From Mycobacterium sp. ITM-2016-00317 (GTDB lineage Bacteria > Actinomycetota > Actinomycetes > Mycobacteriales > Mycobacteriaceae): DNA of 64,000 nucleotides. Positions within the stretch are counted from its first letter, which is position 1. The number at the start of each line of letters is the position of its first letter. Below the pieces are notes generated by a model that saw nothing but the letters and a program-made list of their open reading frames with translations, made no database searches and was not told the origin of the DNA. The translations under genes and the position numbers were made by a program. The stretch lies in the NCBI RefSeq assembly GCF_002968295.1, contig NZ_CP134399.1:1922001-1986000 (forward strand), written 5' to 3'. Of the stretch, positions 43,446 through 51,789 are shown piece by piece.

Positions 43446-44924
43446 ATGGCAGTGCTGCTGGGCGGCATGACCGCCAGGCGGGAACCGATGCCGGCGATCC
43501 TCGAACGGCAGCGGGCGGCGTTCGTCGCCGACGGCCCGCCCGATGCGGCGCTGCGCCGCAACCGCATCGACCGGATGCTTGCCCTGGTCCTCGACAACGC
43601 CGACGACTTCGTCGACGCGATGTCCGCGGACTTCGGCACCCGGCCACGCGCCGGATCGCTGTTCACCGAGATCATGGGCATGATCTCGGTGATCGAACAC
43701 ACCAGATCCCATGTGCGGGAATGGATGAAGCCGGCCGCGCTGATGCGCCCGGCACGTCCGCTCGGCCTGCGGGCCGAGGTGCGGCCGTCACCGCTCGGTG
43801 TGGTCGGGATCATCGGCCCGTGGAATTTCCCACTGAACCTGGTGGTGCTGCCCGCCGTGGCGGCCTTCGCCGCGGGCAACCGGGTGATGATCAAGATGTC
43901 GGAGGTGACACCCCGGACCGCCGAGCTGATGACGGCCGTGGCGCCCGCCTATTTCGACGCCACCGAACTCGCGGTGATCACCGGGGACGCCGACGTCGCC
44001 GCGGCTTTCGCCGCAATGCCGTTCGACCACCTGTTCTTCACCGGGTCTCCGTCGGTGGGCGCGCTGGTGCAACGGGCGGCCGCAGCCAACCTGGTGCCGG
44101 TGACCCTGGAGCTCGGTGGCAAGAACCCGGTGGTGGTCGGCCCCGCAGCCGATGTGGAGCGTGCCGCTGCGCGAATCACGCAGGGCCGCATGATCAACGG
44201 CGGCCAGGTGTGCGTGTGCCCGGACTACGTGTTCGTGCCGGCCGACCGGATGGAGAAGTTCGTCGCGATCGCCCGGGACACCCTGCGCGGCATGTTCGCC
44301 TCGATCGTCGACAACGACGACTACTGCTCGTCGGTCAACGAGGCCAACTTCGACCGCGTCGTCGGCCTGATCGAGGACGCCCGAGCGAAGGGCGCCCGGG
44401 TGGAGACGGTGGCGCCGCCACACGAGACCCTTCCCGACCGCCGGACGCGCAAGATCGCGCCGACGCTATTGCTCGGCGTCGACGACGGCATGCGGATCGC
44501 CGGCGAGGAGACGTTCGGCCCGGTGCTCACCGTCGCGCCCTACGAACGGCTCACCGACGTCGTCGACCACGTCAACGCGCGCCCCGCGCCGCTGGTGGCC
44601 TACTGGTTCGGCCCCGACGACGCCGATTTCCGGTGGTTCGTCGAACACACCCGCAGCGGGGGCGTCGCCCGCAATGACTTTGCCGCACAGATGATCCCGT
44701 CGTCGGCGCCGTTCGGCGGCGTCGGGCGCAGCGGCATGGGCGCCTACCACGGCAAGGCGGGGTTCGACGCGTTCAGCCACTACCGCACGGTGGTGGGCAG
44801 CGACCTGCCGTTCACCGTCACCGGCCGCGCGGCGCCACCGTTCACCCGGTCGATGACGATGACCACCACGCTGGCGCTGCGGATGGCCCGGCGCCGCACG
44901 CGCAGGCGGCTCAGGAAACGCTGA
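43446..44924 (+). CDS. Aldehyde dehydrogenase, coniferyl/fatty-aldehyde type
   Basis: A 492-residue class 3-like aldehyde dehydrogenase: IGPWNFPLNLVVLP, FFTGSPSVG, the Glu in LELGGKNP, the Cys in INGGQVCVCPDYV near residue 255, then ETFGPVLTV and GVGRSGMGAYHG. This branch (CalB/AlkH-like) acts on aromatic, terpenoid or long-chain aldehydes. The last 16 residues are strongly basic (RMARRRTRRRLRKR), perhaps for membrane association. ATG at 43446 follows GGAGGAGGG. Its end overlaps the convergent CoA ligase by 14 bp. Confidence 0.9.
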   Translation: MAVLLGGMTARREPMPAILERQRAAFVADGPPDAALRRNRIDRMLALVLDNADDFVDAMSADFGTRPRAGSLFTEIMGMISVIEHTRSHVREWMKPAALMRPARPLGLRAEVRPSPLGVVGIIGPWNFPLNLVVLPAVAAFAAGNRVMIKMSEVTPRTAELMTAVAPAYFDATELAVITGDADVAAAFAAMPFDHLFFTGSPSVGALVQRAAAANLVPVTLELGGKNPVVVGPAADVERAAARITQGRMINGGQVCVCPDYVFVPADRMEKFVAIARDTLRGMFASIVDNDDYCSSVNEANFDRVVGLIEDARAKGARVETVAPPHETLPDRRTRKIAPTLLLGVDDGMRIAGEETFGPVLTVAPYERLTDVVDHVNARPAPLVAYWFGPDDADFRWFVEHTRSGGVARNDFAAQMIPSSAPFGGVGRSGMGAYHGKAGFDAFSHYRTVVGSDLPFTVTGRAAPPFTRSMTMTTTLALRMARRRTRRRLRKR

Positions 44925-46559
44925 CGGCCTGCTCGCGTGCCCACCGGTAATCGGCCTTGCCGGCCGGGCTGCGCTCGATCACCGGCCGGAACACCACCGC
45001 CTTGGGCAGCTTGTACCGGGCCACCACCGTCGAGGCGTGCTCGACCAGTTCGTCGGCGGAGACGGTCTTGCCGTCGGCGAGCGCCACCACGGCGACCACT
45101 TCCTGGCCCCAGCGTTCGCTCGGCCCGCCACCACGACGTCGGCGACCGCGGGGTGCGACGCGATCGCGGACTCGACCTCCTCGGCGAAGATCTTCTCGCC
45201 GCCAGAGTTGATGGTGACCGAATCGCGGCCGAGCAGTTCGATCGCGCCGTCGGCGAGGTGGCGGGCCCGGTCTCCGGGCACCGAGTAGCGCACCCCGCCG
45301 ATGACGGGGAACGTCGCCGCGGTCTTGGCGGCGTCGCCCTTGTAGCCCAGCGGCACGTAGCCGCGCTGGGCCAGCCAGCCCATGTCGTCATGGCCGGGTT
45401 CCAGGATCGAGCCGAGATTCTCGGCGGCGACGAAGGTGTCGGGCCCTGCGGTGAACTTGCCGGTCGACACCGCGCCCGGAGCCGACATGTGGGTCATCTG
45501 GGCGCCGGTCTCCGAGGAACCGACCCCGTCGACGACGATCAGATTCTGTTTGGCGTCGATCAGGCGCTGCTTGGCGGTCGGGGTCAGCTGCGCGCCGCCG
45601 TTGGCGACCACGGCCAGCGACGACAGGTCCGCACCGGTGCGCTCGAACGCCTCGGCCAGCGGCCGGGCCATCGCGTCACCGACCACGGTGACCGCCAGGA
45701 TCTTCTCGCGCTCGATCGTGGCGATCACGTCGTCGACGTCGAGGTGGCTGGTGATCGGCGAGAACACCACGGTCTGGCCGGTGTTCATCGCGGTGAAGAC
45801 CGCCCACTGCGCGGCGCCGTGCATCAGCGGAGGCAGCACCATCAGCGTGCTGCCGGGGGATTCGGCGCACCGCTGCGCGAGATCGTCCAGCGACGAGATC
45901 AGCTCGCCGGTGTAGAGGCTGCGTCCGCCGAAGGAGGCCATGAAGATGTCGTGCTGGCGCCACAGCACGCCCTTGGGCATGCCGGTGGTGCCGCCGGTGT
46001 AGAGCACGTACAGATCGTCGGGGGAGGGTTCCACCGGCGGCGGATCGGACGGGCCGTCGGCCACGATCGACTCGTAATCGACTGCGCCGGGCAGTAGTTC
46101 GTTGCCGGAGTCGTCGGCGATCTGGATCAGCAGCTTGAGGTCGGGCAGCCCGGGCAGCACCTCGGCCAGCCGTGGGGCGAACGCGGCGTGGTAGAGCAGC
46201 GCGGTGGCGCCGGAGTCGGCCAGCAGATACTGCAGCTCGCTCTTGACGTAGCGGTAGTTCACGTTGAACGGGGCCACCCGGGCCCGCCACGCGCCCAGCA
46301 TGGCCTCGACGTACTCGGGGCCGTTGTGGGCGTAGATGCCCAGCAGGTCCTGGCCGACCTCATGGCCGGGCAGCGCGGACCGCTCGGTGCGGCAGCCCAG
46401 CCCCCGCGCGTGCAGGAACGCGCCGAGCCGGTTGGACCGCGCGACCACCTGCGCGTAGGTGTAGCGGCGGTCGCCCTGGACGATGAACTCGCGATCGCCG
46501 ATCACGGCGGCGACGGCGTCGGCGGCGGCCGGGACGGTGAACTGAATCGACTCGGTCAT
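44911..46559 (-). CDS. AMP-forming acyl-CoA ligase (FadD-like, frameshifted)
   Basis: An ANL ligase of 549 residues when restored: YTGGTTGMPKGVLWRQ (phosphate loop), VGSSETGAQ (A5), SVPGDRARHLADG (A7 position), NSGGEKIFAEEVES and the Lys in AGKADYRW. Close in style to the ligase at 30027. The frame breaks near 45120: VVVAGR should run on to SERWGQEVVAVVAL, and one added base rejoins it, so this is probably a sequence error. It is the last gene of the Rieske operon, 69 bp after the isochorismatase-like gene on the other side of a palindrome, though it may have its own promoter. Confidence 0.85.
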
Positions 46560-46591
46560 GCGAGGGACTCTAGACGGAAGCGCCGCCTGAG

Positions 46592-46605
46592 TGGACAGTT
46601 GTCCA
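46592..46605. promoter_or_regulatory. Perfect 14-bp palindrome upstream of CoA ligase
   Basis: TGGACA-GT-TGTCCA lies 33 bp upstream of the ligase ATG and 24 bp after the stop of the isochorismatase-like gene. It does not match the 21-bp repeat, so it may be the site of another regulator, for instance the TetR protein at 51108. Function unproven. Confidence 0.4.
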
Positions 46606-46628
46606 AAAGTTGTATGCCCGTCGTCGGG

Positions 46629-47243
46629 TCATGTCCACGCGGCGATCAGGTCGTCGGTGGTGGTCACCGTCGCCAGCCGCTTCAGCGTGTTGTCGATGAC
46701 CGCGGTCGCATACTCCGCCGGTATCCCCGCGACGGCGTCGCGGGGCAGGACCACCCGGTAGCCGGCGTTGACGGCGTCCATCACCAGGTTGGTGATCGCG
46801 ACGTTCACCGACACGCCGACGGCCACGATGGTGCGGACGTCGAGGTTGCGCAGGATGGCGTCGAGGTCGGTGCCGCCCATCGGGCCCAGGCCGTGCCAGC
46901 GGTGCAGCACGAGATCCGTTGGCTGCAGCCCCAGCTCGGGAACGGGTTCGGTGCCGGGGCTGCCCGGGGTGATGCCCACCCCGGACGCGCCGAGCGCGAA
47001 GAGCTTGGCGTTGTGATTGGCTCCGCGCCCGTCGGCGCGTCGCTGCACCAGGCAGTGCACCACCGATGCGCCCGCGGTCCTGGCCACGGGCAGCAGCCGG
47101 GCGATATTGGGCAGTGCCTCCCGGCGCGCCTCCTCGGCCAGCACGGCAAGTCCGGCATCGGGTCCGACCACGGCGCGCTGGCACTCCTGCGTCACCACCG
47201 CGGTGTGCGCGGGCAAGACGAGTTCGGCGAGTGGAATATTCAT
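46629..47243 (-). CDS. Isochorismatase-like (cysteine hydrolase family) protein with altered active site
   Basis: A 204-residue Rossmann-like hydrolase of the isochorismatase superfamily, recognised by HNAKLFALGASG, LVLHRWHGLGPMGGTDL and TIVAVGVSVNVAITNLVMDA. The usual catalytic Asp near the N terminus (DMQ) reads TQECQ and the usual Cys (CV) reads VA, so the standard hydrolytic triad is missing. It may bind rather than hydrolyse, or use other residues. It overlaps the upstream Rieske gene by ATGA. Confidence 0.8.
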   Translation of the reverse strand: MNIPLAELVLPAHTAVVTQECQRAVVGPDAGLAVLAEEARREALPNIARLLPVARTAGASVVHCLVQRRADGRGANHNAKLFALGASGVGITPGSPGTEPVPELGLQPTDLVLHRWHGLGPMGGTDLDAILRNLDVRTIVAVGVSVNVAITNLVMDAVNAGYRVVLPRDAVAGIPAEYATAVIDNTLKRLATVTTTDDLIAAWT

Positions 47244-48250
47244 CCGGTGGCCGCACCAGCGGGCGGCACCTCGTAGAACCGTTGCGCCCAGTTGCGCAAC
47301 GCCATGTACGGTTTCGCGTCCACCTTGGCCAGCGGGGGATTCTCCACGTACCTCTGGTAGCGCCAGATGTCGCAGTCCTCCCACACCGTCTTGAGGAACT
47401 GCCGCTCCACCTTCTCGATCACCTGCGGCGGCGGCACGTCGGACGTCTCGCCGGGCAGCTTGGGCCACCAGATCGAATAGAACATGTCCGAGACCTCGTC
47501 GTCGACCGGGGTGCACGCGAAGATCAGCCGGTGGTTCGACGACCCCTCGAACGCGCTCATCGCGAACCCGAGGCCGGAGAAGTGGCTGTGGATGCGCAGC
47601 GCCATGGTGTCCGGGTTGTCGCTGCGGGCGTCTGGCCAGCCGGTCAGGAACCGCCACTCCTCGTCGACGTGCTCCCAGTGCAGGCACACCGGAGTCACGC
47701 TGGCGCCGTGCACATACCGGAAATGTGAGCTGTCGGGCCCGTTCTCGGCGACGATCTGCGGATGGACCGGGATGGCGTCGGCGCGGCTGGAGAACTCCGG
47801 ATACGGCCGGTAGTAGGCGTTCGCGTCGGTCTCGAACTGCGGGAACTTGTGGAAGATGTCGGGCAGTTCCCACTGCGGTTCCTTGCCCTGGGGCTGGTGC
47901 CACACGAAGACGCAGCCGTACTGCTCCTGGACCGGGTAGCTGCGCAGTCGCAGGCCGCGGTTGGGCCGGTCCGGCTGGTAGGGAATGTAGGTGTTGGCGC
48001 CGTCGGGTCCCCACCGCCAGCCGTGGAACGGGCATTCGACGCAGTCACCGACGACCTTGCCGCCGTGGCCGATGTGGGCGCCGAGGTGTTTGCAGTGCGC
48101 CTCCAGGACGTGCAACAGGCCGGACTCGTCCCGGTATACGGCCAGGTCCTCGCCGAAGTACTTGAGCGCCTTGACGTCACCGACCTCGTACTCGGCCGAC
48201 CAGCCGATCATGAACCAGCCGGTGACCTTCCAGGTGAACGGGACCTTCAT
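47240..48250 (-). CDS. Rieske non-heme iron oxygenase, KshA-like
   Basis: A 336-residue Rieske oxygenase. The [2Fe-2S] ligands are CxH and CxxH (CKHLGAHIGHGG, ECPFHGW, about residues 50-75) and the mononuclear iron ligands are in DSSHFRYVHG (D-x2-H-x4-H, about residues 172-181). The layout matches KshA, the oxygenase of 3-ketosteroid 9-alpha-hydroxylase, and related terpenoid or steroid hydroxylases. No KshB-like reductase is in the window, so it must borrow one. ATG at 48250 has GGAG 5 bp upstream. It is the first gene of a three-gene minus operon. Confidence 0.88.
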   Translation of the reverse strand: MKVPFTWKVTGWFMIGWSAEYEVGDVKALKYFGEDLAVYRDESGLLHVLEAHCKHLGAHIGHGGKVVGDCVECPFHGWRWGPDGANTYIPYQPDRPNRGLRLRSYPVQEQYGCVFVWHQPQGKEPQWELPDIFHKFPQFETDANAYYRPYPEFSSRADAIPVHPQIVAENGPDSSHFRYVHGASVTPVCLHWEHVDEEWRFLTGWPDARSDNPDTMALRIHSHFSGLGFAMSAFEGSSNHRLIFACTPVDDEVSDMFYSIWWPKLPGETSDVPPPQVIEKVERQFLKTVWEDCDIWRYQRYVENPPLAKVDAKPYMALRNWAQRFYEVPPAGAATG

Positions 48251-48328
48251 GACGACTCCCTCCGGGGCCACGAACGGAGGTCGCGGCAGCGGATCGGCCG
48301 GATCCCCCACGTGCTCCTGTAGACGTCG

Positions 48329-48349
48329 ATACTGTAACAGCGACAGTAT
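48329..48349. promoter_or_regulatory. Operator-like 21-bp inverted repeat, Rieske / Baeyer-Villiger operons
   Basis: ATACTGTAA-CAG-CGACAGTAT. The outer arms GATACTGT and ACAGTATC (48328-48335, 48343-48350) are perfectly symmetric. TACTGT elements on both strands can act as -10 hexamers for the plus-strand monooxygenase (GTG 48368) and the minus-strand Rieske gene (ATG 48250). Confidence 0.65.
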
Positions 48350-48367
48350 CCTGAGCCCGGAGGAATC

Positions 48368-49996
48368 GTGACGATCGACGGTGGCCCTGCCCGATTCGAC
48401 GTGGTCGTCGTCGGCGCCGGCTTCTCCGGCCTGTATGCGCTGCACCACCTGCGCGAGCGCGGACTGCGGGTGCAGGTCCTGGAACGGGCCCACGACGTCG
48501 GCGGCACCTGGCTGTTCAACCGCTATCCGGGGGCGCGCTGCGACATCGAGAGCATCGAGTACTCCTACAGCTTCTCCGACGAGATCCAGCAGGAATGGGT
48601 CTGGACGGAGACGATGCCGACCCAGCCGGAGATCGAGGCGTATCTGAACTTCGTGGCCGACCGGCTCGACCTGCGCCGTGACATCGCGTTCGGGAGGGAC
48701 GTGGTGGCGATGACGTTCGACGAGCACGCCGGTGAGTGGGTGGTGCGGACCGCGAGGGGGGAGTCGTTCGTCGCGCCGTTCCTCGTCGCCGCCACCGGGA
48801 TCCTGTCGGTGCCGTTGGAACCGGCGATCCCAGGGATGGACAGCTTCGCGGGCAGATCGCTGTTCACCAGCCGCTGGCCTGCGGACGGCGTCGACCTGGC
48901 CGGCCTGCGGGTCGGGGTGATCGGCACCGGTTCCACCGGGGTTCAGCTCATCCCGGTGGTGGCCCGGGAAGCCGGTCAGCTCATCGTGTTTCAGCGCTCG
49001 CCCGCCTACACGCTGCCGTGGGAGGTGCGCGCGTTCGCACCGGGCGAGCTCGACGCGCTCAAAGCCCGCTATCCGGAGATCCGCGCCGCCCAGCGCGAGC
49101 ATCCGGTGGGCGCGGCGCGGCTGAGCGCATTCTCGGTGCTGCTGGAGATGCTCGCCAAACCGGCGCTGAAGTCCGCGTCCGAACAGCAGCGGACGCACGC
49201 AGTCGAAGAACACGGCATCATGGGTGCGCTGAACTGGGGTGACCTCTTCTTCGACATCGAGGCCAACCAGCTGGCCGCACAGCTCTACGGGCAAGCGGTC
49301 GCGCGCATCGTCGAGGACCCCGACACGGCCAGCGCGCTGACGCCGAGCCACCCGTTCGCGTGCAAGCGGCCCATCATCGACCAGGGCTACTACCAGACCT
49401 TCAACCGTGACAACGTGTCGCTGGTGGACCTGCGCCAGGATCCGATCGTGGCCGTGCGTCCGGGTGGACTGGAGACCGGGAGCGGGCTGCACGAGGTGGA
49501 CGTGCTCGTCTACGCGACGGGCTTCGACGCGATGACCGGGGCGCTGAGCCGGATCGACGTCCGGGGCCGGGGCGGGGTGTCGCTCGGGCGGTTCTGGGCC
49601 GAGGAGGGGCCGCTGAGCTATCTCGGGCTGGCCGTCGCGGGATTCCCGAACCTGTTCACCGTCCAGGGGCCCGGCAGCCCCGCTGCCGCGTCGAACTTCG
49701 TTGCCGCGCTGGAACAGAACGTGGAGTGGATCGGCGCCTGCGTGAGCTACCTGCGCGAGCACGGCTACCGCACCATCGAGGCGCTGCCGGAGGCGCAGCA
49801 GGAGTGGATCGACGAGGCCACCGCGCTGGTGGCGTCCACCGTGCTCGTGCACCCGTCGTGCAACTCCTGGTACAACGGCGGCAACGTGCCCGGCAAGAAA
49901 CGCATGTACATGGGGTACACCGCAGGCATCCCCGAGTACCGCCGCCGATGCGACGAGATCGCGCAGGCCGATTACCGCGGGTTCGCACTGACGTGA
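48368..49996 (+). CDS. Baeyer-Villiger-type flavin monooxygenase with altered fingerprint
   Basis: A 542-residue FAD/NADPH monooxygenase. It has VVVGAGFSGLYALHHLR at residue 13 on, the pre-fingerprint VGGTWLFNRYPGARCD typical of Baeyer-Villiger enzymes, a second Rossmann motif VIGTGSTGVQLIP, ATGF and QGPGSPAAASN. The fingerprint FxGxxxHxxxWP reads FAGRSLFTSRWP (about residues 160-171): the His is Phe. These enzymes turn cyclic ketones into lactones. GTG at 48368 follows CGGAGG. It overlaps the downstream alpha/beta hydrolase (GTGA), a good lactonase candidate. Confidence 0.88.
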   Translation: MTIDGGPARFDVVVVGAGFSGLYALHHLRERGLRVQVLERAHDVGGTWLFNRYPGARCDIESIEYSYSFSDEIQQEWVWTETMPTQPEIEAYLNFVADRLDLRRDIAFGRDVVAMTFDEHAGEWVVRTARGESFVAPFLVAATGILSVPLEPAIPGMDSFAGRSLFTSRWPADGVDLAGLRVGVIGTGSTGVQLIPVVAREAGQLIVFQRSPAYTLPWEVRAFAPGELDALKARYPEIRAAQREHPVGAARLSAFSVLLEMLAKPALKSASEQQRTHAVEEHGIMGALNWGDLFFDIEANQLAAQLYGQAVARIVEDPDTASALTPSHPFACKRPIIDQGYYQTFNRDNVSLVDLRQDPIVAVRPGGLETGSGLHEVDVLVYATGFDAMTGALSRIDVRGRGGVSLGRFWAEEGPLSYLGLAVAGFPNLFTVQGPGSPAAASNFVAALEQNVEWIGACVSYLREHGYRTIEALPEAQQEWIDEATALVASTVLVHPSCNSWYNGGNVPGKKRMYMGYTAGIPEYRRRCDEIAQADYRGFALT

Positions 49997-51111
49997 GGCT
50001 GCCCGAACGGATCGTGCGGATCGGCGGGGACCTGGCCGGCGTGGTGCCCCGGGCCCATTCCGCGGTGGCTTCCGACGCCGGGTGGAACCCGTTGTCGCTC
50101 CAGGGTGTCCGTCAGTTCGGCGAGGTGTTCCTCGACGAGCTGGCGCTGACGGGGATGACACTGACCGCGCCGCCGCCCGAGCCGCAACGGTCGCTGGACT
50201 CCTGTGCGGCCGCGGCGGCCGAATTGTCGGCGCTCGGGGTCAGCGGTGCGCATGCCGACCCGGCGCCGGTGCGGGTCAACGCGTGTCGCCGGCGCCGGTT
50301 CGGCAGGCACACCTACGAGCAGCTGCGTTTCGACCACGATCCCGCGCTGCCGGCATCCCTGTCCGCGTTCGGCGGGCAGGCGCAGGCCGTCGTGCATCTG
50401 TGCCGCGCCGGTGAGGCCCGCAGGCCCTGGCTGGTGTGGGTGCACGGCGCCGGACAGGGGCAACCGATCGACCTGCTCGTGTCGCGGGCACGCCGCCTGC
50501 ACGAGGAACTCGGGTTCAACGTCGCGCTTCCCGTGCAGCCGGGATGCGGGGTCCGGCGCGGCGCGTGGCCGGAGTACCCGAATATGGATCCGCTGGCCAA
50601 CATCGCGGGGATGATGCGGGCCGTCTCGGAGGTACGTGCCCTCGTGCGGTGGCTGCGACCGCGGGCAGAGGCCGTCGTGGTGGCTGGAGTATCGATGGGA
50701 AGCCCGGTGGCAGGCCTGGTTTCGCATCTGGAACGGGTCGACGCCGTCGCGGTCTACACCCCGATCTCCGGGCTGAACGCGATGATCGCCGCCCACCTCG
50801 GCCGCTGGGGACCGTCGGTGGCCGACGTCGCGGCGGTGCTGCGGTCGACGGCGGCCGAACAGATGGCCGCGGCGGTCGACTACCAGGCCGTCGCACCCAC
50901 CGCGGCGCCCGAGCACCGGCTGATCGTCGGCGCCTGGCACGACCAGATGGCGCGCCGGGAGCCCGCGCTCGCGCTGCACGACCGCTGGGGCGGGCAGTTG
51001 TACTGGCATCGCGGCAGCCACGTCGGACACCTGTTCGCCGGCGGGGTGCAGCACGCGTCGGAGGAATTCCTGGGGTCCGTCGTCGCGCGGACACGCCGGG
51101 GCCCGGGCTAG
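49993..51111 (+). CDS. Alpha/beta-hydrolase fold protein
   Basis: A 372-residue protein. The N-terminal 120 residues have no clear assignment; the rest is an alpha/beta hydrolase with WVHGAGQGQPID (oxyanion region), the elbow AGVSMGSPVAG (Ser near residue 234) and a C-terminal His in GSHVGHLF. It is translationally coupled to the Baeyer-Villiger-type enzyme, so lactone or ester hydrolysis is likely. Its end overlaps the convergent TetR gene by 4 bp. It differs from the shorter hydrolase at 7054. Confidence 0.8.
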   Translation: MRLPERIVRIGGDLAGVVPRAHSAVASDAGWNPLSLQGVRQFGEVFLDELALTGMTLTAPPPEPQRSLDSCAAAAAELSALGVSGAHADPAPVRVNACRRRRFGRHTYEQLRFDHDPALPASLSAFGGQAQAVVHLCRAGEARRPWLVWVHGAGQGQPIDLLVSRARRLHEELGFNVALPVQPGCGVRRGAWPEYPNMDPLANIAGMMRAVSEVRALVRWLRPRAEAVVVAGVSMGSPVAGLVSHLERVDAVAVYTPISGLNAMIAAHLGRWGPSVADVAAVLRSTAAEQMAAAVDYQAVAPTAAPEHRLIVGAWHDQMARREPALALHDRWGGQLYWHRGSHVGHLFAGGVQHASEEFLGSVVARTRRGPG

Positions 51112-51722
51112 CCGGCGCCGTAGTCGGCGACCAGACGCGCCCGCGCGCAGGCCAGCTCTTCGGCGATGTCGTAAGGATAGGCCTGCATGACCCACTGATA
51201 GGCCGTGCCGAGCACGGCGGAGCCGAAATCGTTGACCGCCCTGGCGATGTCGACGTCGGGTCGCACGGATCCGTCGGTGACGCCGGTGCGCAGACCCGCC
51301 TCGACGGTGTGCGCCGCACGTGCCAGCCACATGCGGATGTACGGGTGGGCCTGTGACGTCGCCTTGGCCGCCTCGAAGGTCAGCACGAAGATCGCGCGGC
51401 ACAGGTCCGGGTCCTCGGCGTGCAACGACGCGATCCGGTCGGCATGCGCCAGCGCCTGTGTCATCCCGTCGGAGCCGGGATCGGCCGCCGGGCTCAACTT
51501 CTTCTCGTACTCGACCGCGAACAACGTCTCCAGCAGCGCGTCCTTGCTGCCGTAGCGGGCGTGCACCATCGCCCGGCTGTAGCCGGCGCGCTGGCCGATC
51601 TCCGCTGCCGTGGTTGCGTCCCAGCCCTTTTCGCCGATCAACGCGACGGCGGCCCGGAGCAGCCGGCTCGCCGAGAGCTCAAGGCGCTGAGACTGGGTCA
51701 ACCCTCTGGCGGGAGAAGGCAC
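51108..51722 (-). CDS. TetR-family regulator
   Basis: A 204-residue TetR protein. The helix-turn-helix lies at about residues 20-65 (RLLRAAVALIGEKGWDATTA, IGQRAGYSRAMVHARYGSK). The C-terminal helical domain is of the common TetR_C type. GTG at 51722 is the start. It is divergent from the phosphotransferase-SnoaL-F420 operon and separated by 67 bp, so autoregulation plus control of that operon is likely. It is a second candidate for the 21-bp repeat, but no copy of that repeat lies next to it. Confidence 0.85.
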   Translation of the reverse strand: MPSPARGLTQSQRLELSASRLLRAAVALIGEKGWDATTAAEIGQRAGYSRAMVHARYGSKDALLETLFAVEYEKKLSPAADPGSDGMTQALAHADRIASLHAEDPDLCRAIFVLTFEAAKATSQAHPYIRMWLARAAHTVEAGLRTGVTDGSVRPDVDIARAVNDFGSAVLGTAYQWVMQAYPYDIAEELACARARLVADYGAG

Positions 51723-51789
51723 CCTTGCATGTTAAACGCCCGACCTCTAACTTAGTTGCGCGGCGTCAAATAAATATGGGAGGTCAACG
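51723..51789. promoter_or_regulatory. Divergent promoter region, TetR / phosphotransferase operon
   Basis: The 67-bp gap is AT-rich in its centre and has a short palindrome AACT-T-AGTT (51752-51760) and facing ACGCC and GGCGT pentamers about 30 bp apart. These are the best candidates for the TetR operator. A GGGAGG ribosome site precedes the GTG at 51790. Confidence 0.35.

Noticed and set aside
47240..50161. A 973-codon minus-strand ORF
   Set aside because: Only the part from 48250 down is the Rieske oxygenase; the upstream two thirds is antisense to the Baeyer-Villiger gene and has a biased Arg/Gly/His composition.
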